A stretch of DNA of 42,097 nt, taken from positions 1 through 42,097 of the forward strand of contig CALGMJ010000052.1 in assembly GCA_937958875.1 (NCBI GenBank), read 5' to 3'. The stretch's first letter is position 1. Each line of letters starts with the position of its first letter. Source of the stretch: an uncultured Verrucomicrobiales bacterium. Its GTDB lineage: Bacteria > Verrucomicrobiota > Verrucomicrobiia > Verrucomicrobiales > Akkermansiaceae. The position numbers and the translations under genes were made by a program. Below the pieces are notes generated by a model. It made no database searches. It saw only the letters and a list, made by a program, of their open reading frames with translations, and had not been told where the DNA came from. Shown here one piece after another: positions 31,067 through 37,653 of this stretch.

Positions 31067-31095
31067 GCATTACCCAGATCTCTTCCGGCGGGCAA
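31067..31095 (-). promoter_or_regulatory. Promoter of cysS, directly before the GTG start
   Basis: Minus-strand TTGCCC (31095-31090), 17-base spacer, TAATGC (31072-31067), then T and six G to the GTG at 31059. This would give a leaderless or nearly leaderless cysS mRNA and supports the shorter start. The G-run could instead act as a degenerate ribosome site. Confidence 0.5.
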
Positions 31096-31127
31096 GCCTA
31101 GCTCAGTGGTTTTCTTCTGCTAATCCC

Positions 31128-31550
31128 TCAGGCTTCGTCCTCCCTATGCTCTGAATTTCCCCCTTGTGTAGAGTCTTCGGCCAAAGAAGAGATCGTCAAT
31201 CCACATGCTGCAAACATGCCTGGAAGTAGAAGAGGCAGAACGACACAACAGTAAATCACCGAAACTACAATCGAAAGATAACCCTGTTCATATCCACTCA
31301 ACCAATTTTCGAGAAACTTCACAGGAAGTAGTATAAAGGAAAGTAATAATGAAAATATTATCAGCCTTAACCCGATTGCCATACCTTCTTTCCAAGTTTT
31401 CATCACAGTGGGAGTAAAGCTTCTTAGACAACACTTAAGCTCTCCAGTGTCCGACACGATCTGCCAAGATATTCCGTCATCAAAAAAGCATTCACAAACT
31501 ACAGAAAGGCTCCGAGAACTCAAGCAGCTGTTAACCACCGGAAGCAGCAA
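31128..31550 (-). CDS. Hypothetical small membrane protein
   Basis: The open frame gives 140 residues from a TTG. The C-terminal 90 residues are convincing: two transmembrane segments (about 58-78 and 89-112) separated by WLSGYEQGY, then an acidic tail. The first 49 residues contain VCECFFDDG and ELKCCLRSF, a possible Cys4 cluster, but no good start or ribosome site supports them. The alternative ATG at 31403 gives 91 residues. Not recognised; it lies between tRNA-Leu and cysS on the same strand. Confidence 0.45.
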   Translation of the reverse strand: MLLPVVNSCLSSRSLSVVCECFFDDGISWQIVSDTGELKCCLRSFTPTVMKTWKEGMAIGLRLIIFSLLLSFILLPVKFLENWLSGYEQGYLSIVVSVIYCCVVLPLLLPGMFAACGLTISSLAEDSTQGGNSEHREDEA

Positions 31551-31657
31551 TTTTAGAAGCTTGTCACAAATACCGTTACAAATCGATGCTCAGAAAACTG
31601 AAATGATGCCCCTTGAGAAGAATAACTCCCTATACTACAGGGAAAATCCTAAAGAAG

Positions 31658-31739
31658 TACCGGCGGTGGGAATCGAACCCACACTCCCGAAGGAACACGA
31701 TTTTGAATCGCGCGCGTCTACCAATTCCGCCACACCGGC
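31658..31739 (-). tRNA. trnL: tRNA-Leu (anticodon CAA)
   Basis: Minus-strand class II tRNA: acceptor GCCGGTG (31739-31733) pairs with CGCCGGT using two wobble pairs, the anticodon stem CGCGA/TCGTG closes loop TTCAAAA, the long variable arm is a stem-loop (TTCCTTCGGGAGT), and the T-arm is GTGGG-TTCGATT-CCCAC. Anticodon CAA reads UUG. The discriminator is A. The CCA end is not encoded (CTT follows), unlike the two tRNAs of the tuf operon. Confidence 0.96.
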
Positions 31740-31757
31740 TTTTCTTGAGGCGGGCGG

Positions 31758-31786
31758 AGTCTCCATTTCGAAAGCCGAGTTGTCAA
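31758..31786 (-). promoter_or_regulatory. Candidate promoter of tRNA-Leu
   Basis: A perfect -35 TTGACA (31786-31781) with a 17-base spacer to GAGACT (31763-31758), a weak -10, followed by CCGCCCGCC. The G/C-rich stretch resembles that after the tuf-operon -10 and the small basic protein -10. The tRNA begins about 18 bases after the -10. Confidence 0.45.
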
Positions 31787-31832
31787 GGAAGCGACTAGAC
31801 AAATCTTCCCTCCTGACAAATCTTCTCCCCAG

Positions 31833-32567
31833 ATGAAAATTACCGTAACTGGACGTTCTGGCCGGATGGGCCAAGCCGTCATTACAGCCGTTGAAGCAAA
31901 TCCCTCCGCGATGCACCACGCCTCACACGATGCAGGGGATGAGCTAGCACCAGCGCTAACTGGCACAGATGCTGTCATCGACTTCACTCTCCCTGCGTTC
32001 ACTGATGCTTTACTTAAAGAGGCTATTACTCAGAAAGTTCCGCTCGTGATCGGCACCACCGGTCATAGCGATGAACACCGTGCAGCCATCGCACATGCGG
32101 CGCAGACCATCCCGATTGTCTATGCGTCGAATTTCTCAACTGGAGTTAATACGCTGTTCTATCTGACTCGTATGGCCACCAAAATCCTAGGAAACGATGC
32201 TTTCGATATCGAAGTCACCGAAATGCATCACAAGCATAAAGTCGATGCCCCATCAGGCACAGCTCGTACTTTGCTAGAAATCCTGAATGAGGAGACTGAG
32301 ACTTCTTACCACGATGATGTGACGCACGGTCGAGTTGGGGAGCCAGGCCCTCGCCCTAAAAAAGAAATTGGAATGCATACCCTTCGAGGAGGCGATGTCG
32401 TAGGCGATCACACGGTGATGTTTGCAGCGGACGGTGAACGTGTCGAACTGACTCATAAGGCATCTTCTCGCATGACCTTTGCGAGCGGGGCTGTGCGAGC
32501 AGCTTTATGGTTAGAAGGACGAGAGCCTGGACTCTATGATATGCAGGATGTTCTCGGCCTTAAATAA
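31833..32567 (+). CDS. dapB: 4-hydroxy-tetrahydrodipicolinate reductase
   Basis: 244 residues. It reduces the DapA product in diaminopimelate and lysine synthesis and so feeds peptidoglycan. The NAD(P) motif VTGRSGRMG starts at residue 5. The catalytic signature EMHHKHKVDAPSGTA holds His132, His133 and Lys136 and the substrate-binding SGT. VIGTTGHSD and the C-terminal SSRMTFASGAVRAALWLEG are also typical. It is the first gene of a tight dapB-folK-panB run (gaps of 9 bases). It diverges from tRNA-Leu. Confidence 0.97.
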   Translation: MKITVTGRSGRMGQAVITAVEANPSAMHHASHDAGDELAPALTGTDAVIDFTLPAFTDALLKEAITQKVPLVIGTTGHSDEHRAAIAHAAQTIPIVYASNFSTGVNTLFYLTRMATKILGNDAFDIEVTEMHHKHKVDAPSGTARTLLEILNEETETSYHDDVTHGRVGEPGPRPKKEIGMHTLRGGDVVGDHTVMFAADGERVELTHKASSRMTFASGAVRAALWLEGREPGLYDMQDVLGLK

Positions 32568-32576
32568 ATCACCATT

Positions 32577-33089
32577 ATGGCCATTCGAGCAGGAATTGCA
32601 CTGGGTTCAAACTTAGGAAATCGCTTAGCTAACCTACGCAAAGCGCGCGATATGCTTCTCACGTTGATGCCTGAGGGGACGCAATATTTGCAGGCACCTG
32701 TTTACATTTCATCTCCGGTCAATTGTCCGGCAGACTCTCCGGATTTTTTTAATACAGTCGTCGAAATTGACTTTATCGGCACCCCTCATGATCTCCTTCG
32801 CTCGACGCAGGGGATCGAATTTCACATCGGCCGGGTCGCGGTAGCTCAGACCAATGCTCCGCGAATAATCGATCTCGATATTCTTTATTTTGACGACGTT
32901 AAACTGCAGGATGGAGGGATCTTAACTCTCCCCCACCCTAGGCTGATCTATCGGCGATTTGTTCTCCAACCACTAGTCGACATCCGCCCAGAATTAGTCC
33001 TTCCTGGAGATGTCGCAACCGTGGGAGAACATTTCCGACGACTTGATTCAGATGAGCCCGAGTTAAATCTCCTCCAATCCGCCTGGTAA
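32577..33089 (+). CDS. folK: 2-amino-4-hydroxy-6-hydroxymethyldihydropteridine diphosphokinase
   Basis: 170 residues. HPPK transfers pyrophosphate from ATP to the pterin in folate synthesis. Seen: ALGSNLGNRLANLRKA at the N-terminus, FFNTVVEIDF, and the signature RIIDLDILYFDD carrying the two metal-binding Asp, then LTLPHPRLIYRRFVLQPLVDI. Stand-alone form, not fused to folB or folP. Spaced 9 bases from both neighbours, so expression with dapB and panB is likely. Confidence 0.95.
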   Translation: MAIRAGIALGSNLGNRLANLRKARDMLLTLMPEGTQYLQAPVYISSPVNCPADSPDFFNTVVEIDFIGTPHDLLRSTQGIEFHIGRVAVAQTNAPRIIDLDILYFDDVKLQDGGILTLPHPRLIYRRFVLQPLVDIRPELVLPGDVATVGEHFRRLDSDEPELNLLQSAW

Positions 33090-33098
33090 ACGATTCAA

Positions 33099-33872
33099 AT
33101 GAGCGCGCAGAACAAAATCACTGAGATTCAGAATAAAAAGGGAGTCAAACCAATCTCGGCTCTGACGGCATATGATTACCCCACCGCCCGTATTCTCGAT
33201 GAGGCGGGCGTAGATGTGCTTTTGGTAGGTGACTCACTGGGAATGGTCGTACTTGGATTTCCCGACACGACCCATGTCACACTGAGTCATATCCATCACC
33301 ATACCGAAGCCGTCGCACGAGGGACTAAAGAAGCTCTCATTGTTGCAGACCTGCCTATCAATACCTACCAAGACCCTGAGCAAGCGCTGGAAAATGCTAA
33401 GCTCCTTGTAAAAGCGGGAGCCCACTCGGTGAAACTGGAGGGCGGACTGGCTCAGACTGAGAAGGTGAGCCGACTGACATCTGAAGGTATTCCGGTCATG
33501 GGGCATTTAGGAATGCTTCCTCAGCGGGTCAAAGAAGAAGGCGGCTATAAGAAGAAGGGAAAATCAGACCAAGAAGCTGAGGCACTGCTCGCTGGGGCGC
33601 TGGCTCTTCAAGGGTCGGGTTGCTTTGCCATCGTCTTAGAAAGTGTGATTCCCGAGGTCGCGCTTAAACTCACGAAGGCTCTCGATATCCCAACCATTGG
33701 GATCGGATGCGGAGAGAAAACCTGCGACGGAGAAATTGCAGTCATCACGGACGTCATTGGCTCTTACCCCTGGTTCGTGCCTCCTTTTGCGACCGCTCGA
33801 GCCGATGTTGCAGGCGAAATCAGCAAAGCTACTCGAGGATATCTTGAAAATCTTACCATGCCCTCGAAATAG
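33099..33872 (+). CDS. panB: 3-methyl-2-oxobutanoate hydroxymethyltransferase
   Basis: 257 residues. It adds a hydroxymethyl group from methylene-tetrahydrofolate to ketoisovalerate, the first step to pantothenate. Motifs: ISALTAYDYPTARILDEAGVD, VGDSLGMVVLGFPDTTHVTL with the Mg-binding Asp and the ketoacid site, KLEGG, and GHLGMLPQ. GIGCGEKTCDGEI near the C-terminus is also typical. Its use of a folate cofactor makes the pairing with folK sensible. No panC follows. Confidence 0.97.
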   Translation: MSAQNKITEIQNKKGVKPISALTAYDYPTARILDEAGVDVLLVGDSLGMVVLGFPDTTHVTLSHIHHHTEAVARGTKEALIVADLPINTYQDPEQALENAKLLVKAGAHSVKLEGGLAQTEKVSRLTSEGIPVMGHLGMLPQRVKEEGGYKKKGKSDQEAEALLAGALALQGSGCFAIVLESVIPEVALKLTKALDIPTIGIGCGEKTCDGEIAVITDVIGSYPWFVPPFATARADVAGEISKATRGYLENLTMPSK

Positions 33873-33909
33873 TAACTTCGGCGGTTTTCAAAAACTCTCA
33901 ACTTCGTTC

Positions 33910-33938
33910 TTGCCAAAGCGAGTTCTCCTTTTTAGCTT
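33910..33938 (+). promoter_or_regulatory. Promoter of the small basic protein gene
   Basis: TTGCCA (33910-33915), 17 bases, TAGCTT (33933-33938), followed by CCGCGCCCCG. The -10 is identical to that of the tuf operon promoter and the G/C-rich discriminator is alike. About 20 bases of leader would precede the ATG at 33966. Confidence 0.65.
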
Positions 33939-33965
33939 CCGCGCCCCGAACCCTGACCTGATTAC

Positions 33966-34121
33966 ATGTCTAAGCATAATTCTCTTAAACGCAAAGGTGG
34001 AGCTACTGGTAAGCGCTCCGTGATGAAACGCTTCGAGCGTGTAAAGCTCATGAAAGAGCGTGGCGATTGGAAAGAAGGCCAGAGCGCCATCGGTCTCCCT
34101 AAGACCAAGGCTGAAGGTTAA
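33966..34121 (+). CDS. Small basic protein (Chlamydiae/Verrucomicrobia type)
   Basis: 51 residues with about 15 Lys/Arg against 5 acidic residues. It starts with SKHNSLKRKGGATGKRSVM and continues FERVKLMKERGDW ... GLPKTKAEG. From memory this matches the small basic protein family restricted to Chlamydiae and Verrucomicrobia relatives, of unproven function and often suspected to bind rRNA. It is a stand-alone gene: a ribosomal-type promoter precedes it and a strong terminator follows, so it should be abundantly expressed as a single-gene mRNA. Confidence 0.85.
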   Translation: MSKHNSLKRKGGATGKRSVMKRFERVKLMKERGDWKEGQSAIGLPKTKAEG

Positions 34122-34154
34122 TCCTTCAGTATCTCAATCATTTTTTCGAAATGA

Positions 34155-34188
34155 GCGGAGCCTTTCGAGGCCTCCGCTTTTTTCTTTT
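34155..34188 (+). terminator. Rho-independent terminator after the small basic protein gene
   Basis: GCGGAG-CCT (34155-34163) pairs with AGG-C-CTCCGC (34168-34177), one bulged C, around a TTCG tetraloop, followed by TTTTTTCTTTT. This is the clearest intrinsic terminator in the window and isolates the small gene from the pseudouridine synthase gene at 34224. Confidence 0.9.
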
Positions 34189-34223
34189 CCTCATTTTAAA
34201 ACCCATCTCGCAGCTTCGCAGAC

Positions 34224-34946
34224 ATGAACAACACAGCCGAAGGCGGAATCCGCCTCAATAAATACCTCGCCTCTTGTGGCGTCGCATCACGCCGTGGCAG
34301 TGATGCTTTAATTCAAAATGGCGAGGTCCTCGTCAACGGAGAGGTCTGCCTCAAACCCTCCTATCGAGTTCAACCGGGTGACCAAATCCGAGCTTCCGGA
34401 AAGCGCCTTGAGCCGCTTCGTGAAGAAAGCATCGTCTTTCATAAACCAGCAGGCTTGGTCTGCAGCCGGAATGATGAGGAGGGAAAACCAACCATTTACC
34501 AGCTCCTCCCAGGACGTCTCCAGCACCTGATGCATGTCGGACGGCTCGACCTCGAATCCGAGGGACTCCTCATCCTTAGTAATGATGGAGAACTGACCCA
34601 AGCTCTCACGCACCCGAAGCATAACGTGCAGAAGCTCTATCACGTCACCCTCGAGCAAGCTTTTGACAATGCCATTATCCCGATGCTTGAAAAAGGCGTC
34701 TACTCGGAAGAGATCGGTAAAGTCCGCGCTCATTCCGTAAAACGACTCTCCTCTCGCCGATTAGCCATGGTCCTCACCACAGGGAAAAAACGGCAGATCC
34801 GCTACATGATTCAGGCCGTGCACCATCGTGTAAAAAGGCTCACTCGCCTCAAGATCGGCCCACTCGAACTGGGAGATCTCAAGGTCGGAAAATGGCGTTT
34901 ACTAACGCCCCAGGAACGCGAGGCGTTGATGGAAGTGGCAAAGTAA
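34224..34946 (+). CDS. RsuA/RluB-family rRNA pseudouridine synthase
   Basis: 240 residues. An S4 RNA-binding domain (about 10-60: RLNKYLASCGVASRRGSDAL ... GEVLVNGEV) is joined to the catalytic domain with Asp109 in HVGRLDLESEGLL. KLYHVTLEQ and KKRQIRYMIQAVHH are typical. The family modifies one uridine in 16S (RsuA), or in 23S rRNA (RluB, RluE, RluF). The length and the absence of a long basic tail do not decide between them. It follows the small basic protein gene but beyond a terminator, so it needs its own promoter, which I could not place. Confidence 0.9.
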   Translation: MNNTAEGGIRLNKYLASCGVASRRGSDALIQNGEVLVNGEVCLKPSYRVQPGDQIRASGKRLEPLREESIVFHKPAGLVCSRNDEEGKPTIYQLLPGRLQHLMHVGRLDLESEGLLILSNDGELTQALTHPKHNVQKLYHVTLEQAFDNAIIPMLEKGVYSEEIGKVRAHSVKRLSSRRLAMVLTTGKKRQIRYMIQAVHHRVKRLTRLKIGPLELGDLKVGKWRLLTPQEREALMEVAK

Positions 34947-34985
34947 TTTTTCTCAAGCTTCTCATCCTATTCAGATATGATTATA

Positions 34986-35010
34986 GGTCTAACATTCAAT
35001 TACTTAGACC
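34986..35010. repeat. Inverted repeat before the secreted esterase gene
   Basis: GGTCTAA (34986-34992) and TTAGACC (35004-35010) are perfect complements with an 11-base spacer, ending 6 bases before the ATG at 35017. A TATGAT box (34976-34981) lies just upstream. It could be a dimeric repressor site over the transcription start, or a stem close to the start codon. Confidence 0.45.
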
Positions 35011-35016
35011 ATTTTC

Positions 35017-37578
35017 ATGCCTCCATCTCGGTACGCTTTCTTTAAAATTGCCTCGCAACTCATTCTTTTCGCCGGCCTGCTTTGTGGCTCACTTAGAGCT
35101 GCGACAGCTTCAGATTTCAGCTTTGAGCAATCACCTCGCTATGAAGCCCAAGCTTTAGGCTACCTCCCCTATCGTCTCTATCAAGCGCAAGGGTATGAGC
35201 TACCAGGAAATGCGGACCAAACTTACCCTCTGATCGTGTGGCTTCACGGCTTAGGCGAACGGGGGACGAACAATACCAGCCAGCTCAAAAATGGCGTTGT
35301 GGAACTCGCGAGCGATGCCAATCAGGCTATTACTCCGAGCTTTATTATGGCTCCTCAGGCAGACAACTCCAGCGGAGGCTGGGCCTCCCGGTTTGATGCC
35401 GCTTCGGCGGTCACCGAGACCCGCCTTTTTCTGGCTATCGAAGATCTGAAAAGCCGTTTCCGCATCGACCCCGAACGCATCTACGTGATGGGACTCAGCT
35501 ACGGTGGCGCAGGCACTTGGAATGTTGTCACCCATCGGCCAGACTACTTTGCCGCTGCCGCACCGATGTCGCAACCCGCTACAGCAGATGCGCAAGGACT
35601 CGCTCTCTTATCGAAACTCCCCATCTGGGCTTATGATGGCAGTAATGATCAAATCACAAAAGGAACCGTCTCAACTCTCAGAGGCCGAGGAGGAAGAGCC
35701 AATTACACAATAGTTGCTGGAGGTGGACATAACGCGACGACCTGGAGAGCAGCGGCAGAGAACCCAGACCTCTACCGCTGGCTCATGGATCAGCGCCGCC
35801 AGACCACACTGACCCCAGGCAGCCTCCCAGCTCTAAAAATAACCTCGCCCGGCACTCCCCCATCACTCCTTACCAGCGCGAGCTCAATTACTTTATCTGG
35901 AGAGGCAAACTTAAGCCCAAGTACGATGGACGCCTTTTCCCTCTTAAGATGGTCTAGCAGTACCGGAATCGCGGGCAGTGCCACAGGCACAACGGCATGG
36001 GACACTTCTTCCATCAGCCTTACTAGCGTCAGCCAGCTTCTACAAGTCACGGCCACGGCGACTCAAAATCCATCCACGACTCGTGCAGGCACGACCACCT
36101 TTAATGATGTCTTGATGGTGAATGATACCACCGCTCCCACCCTGAGTTTAAAACATCCGGTCTCAGGCCCATTCTACCTCTCTCCGACAGATCACCTCAC
36201 TCTTCGCGGATCCGCCTCTGATGACTTTACCGTGACGCAAATCCGATGGGCCAATCACCGTGGTGGCTCTGGACTGGCTGGGGGCGAATTCCATCATCAA
36301 GAAAGTGGACAAGTGAATTGGTTCATCTCGGACCTCCCTCTTTCACCTGGCCATAATCGCATTCTATTAGAAGCATCTGATCTCAGCGAAAATCGGACCG
36401 AACACATGCTCCATGTCTATCGACCCTATGGAGGAGGTGGGGAATTCTTTAACCAAAACTTCGAATCAGCAGCAGCTCTGAGCGGCTACGTCGACAGCTC
36501 TAAAAACCCGACAGCAAATTCATTTTCTAATGGCAATGCCGAAGCCTTAGCGGGAAGCATTTCCATCAACAATGGAACTCTCCAGTTTGACCGTCCCGCA
36601 GGTGGCGATGGGATCTCAGGAATCGTGCGCGGCTCTGCGATGGAAGGCCCACCGCAGGATGTTGTCTGCGTGTCTTTTAACATCCGATTCCCAGATGGCT
36701 CACCGGATACTTTTAAAACGCTGGGCTCCGTACTCATGGGATATTTCCTCGGCGGGAATGAGGCTGAAAACATCGGCGGACACACCTTGAGAAATATGGA
36801 ACTCTTCATTCGCGGACGAGGAGAAAATGAATTCAGACTACAAGTGGCTAATGGTGAAAATTCATCTTCCGTGAGTAGCATAGGATCAGCAAAGAGCGTG
36901 GCGTGGTTTATTAACTCAGGTGATACGACTCGCTCCTACCTCGCTCCAGATGGAAGCACTCAGACCGTCGCTTCGAACCGTTCCGACATTTGGCTCGAGG
37001 GAAACCTCGTCCTTGATGAGCAGGATAAACCCGGAAATTACAGGAGTAGAAACCTCAGTTATTTCCGAATCTACTCGAACACTGACCAAGAAGTCCGTTT
37101 TCAGATTGATGACTTTCGAGTTTCTGACTTTCAAGAAAGCTCTGCCTATGGAGATTGGCTTTCGAGTCACTTCGATATCGTTGATTTACCAAATCCTGAA
37201 ATGGCAGCCCCTCTTGCAGATCTAGACCTAGATGGACTCAGTACTTTATTAGAGTTTGCACTCAACTCTAACCCCACTCAGCCATCCATCGAGGCTCTCC
37301 CGGAAATCACCCAAAACGAAGATCAACTCACAATGACCTTTACCCGCCGATTCCCTACCCAAGTGGAATATCGAATTCAGGCCTCGGAAGACCTCAGCGC
37401 AAATTCGTGGGTGGATATCGCCACCCTGACATCTAGCAGTAATGCTTGGTCTGGCTCTGCGCAGGTGAGTGAATCAGGGACCGGAAACACCCGCCAAGTC
37501 ACCATCGAACCTGCTGCGGCTACACCGAGCTTTCAACCACGCTACCTCCGCCTAGCTGTGAACCTCCCCTCTCCTTAG
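35017..37578 (+). CDS. Secreted PHB-depolymerase/prolyl-oligopeptidase-like esterase with C-terminal module
   Basis: 853 residues. Signal peptide about 1-31. The alpha/beta-hydrolase domain (about 45-260) has IVWLHGLGERG, the nucleophile Ser161 in GLSYGGAGTW, probable Asp211 (DGSNDQI) and His238 (GGGHNATTW). It resembles secreted carboxylesterases that act on polysaccharide or polyester esters. Then come beta-sandwich segments (about 270-470), a lectin-like region (about 480-715) and the end module DLDLDGLSTLLEFALNSNP followed by VEYRIQASEDLSANSW. The same module ends the secreted protein at 22410. No LPXTG or PEP-CTERM signal was seen. Confidence 0.8.
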   Translation: MPPSRYAFFKIASQLILFAGLLCGSLRAATASDFSFEQSPRYEAQALGYLPYRLYQAQGYELPGNADQTYPLIVWLHGLGERGTNNTSQLKNGVVELASDANQAITPSFIMAPQADNSSGGWASRFDAASAVTETRLFLAIEDLKSRFRIDPERIYVMGLSYGGAGTWNVVTHRPDYFAAAAPMSQPATADAQGLALLSKLPIWAYDGSNDQITKGTVSTLRGRGGRANYTIVAGGGHNATTWRAAAENPDLYRWLMDQRRQTTLTPGSLPALKITSPGTPPSLLTSASSITLSGEANLSPSTMDAFSLLRWSSSTGIAGSATGTTAWDTSSISLTSVSQLLQVTATATQNPSTTRAGTTTFNDVLMVNDTTAPTLSLKHPVSGPFYLSPTDHLTLRGSASDDFTVTQIRWANHRGGSGLAGGEFHHQESGQVNWFISDLPLSPGHNRILLEASDLSENRTEHMLHVYRPYGGGGEFFNQNFESAAALSGYVDSSKNPTANSFSNGNAEALAGSISINNGTLQFDRPAGGDGISGIVRGSAMEGPPQDVVCVSFNIRFPDGSPDTFKTLGSVLMGYFLGGNEAENIGGHTLRNMELFIRGRGENEFRLQVANGENSSSVSSIGSAKSVAWFINSGDTTRSYLAPDGSTQTVASNRSDIWLEGNLVLDEQDKPGNYRSRNLSYFRIYSNTDQEVRFQIDDFRVSDFQESSAYGDWLSSHFDIVDLPNPEMAAPLADLDLDGLSTLLEFALNSNPTQPSIEALPEITQNEDQLTMTFTRRFPTQVEYRIQASEDLSANSWVDIATLTSSSNAWSGSAQVSESGTGNTRQVTIEPAAATPSFQPRYLRLAVNLPSP

Positions 37579-37610
37579 ACCAGCTGCTCTTTTTCTGCTG
37601 AACTTCCGCA

Positions 37611-37640
37611 TTGTAGCCCCATTGCTCTGCCTGATAGTTT
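37611..37640 (+). promoter_or_regulatory. Candidate promoter of acs
   Basis: TTGTAG (37611-37616), 18-base spacer, TAGTTT (37635-37640). The ATG at 37654 is 13 bases further, so the leader would be about 7 bases. No Shine-Dalgarno sequence is seen before the ATG. Confidence 0.45.
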
Positions 37641-37653
37641 GGTCACCAGTAAT

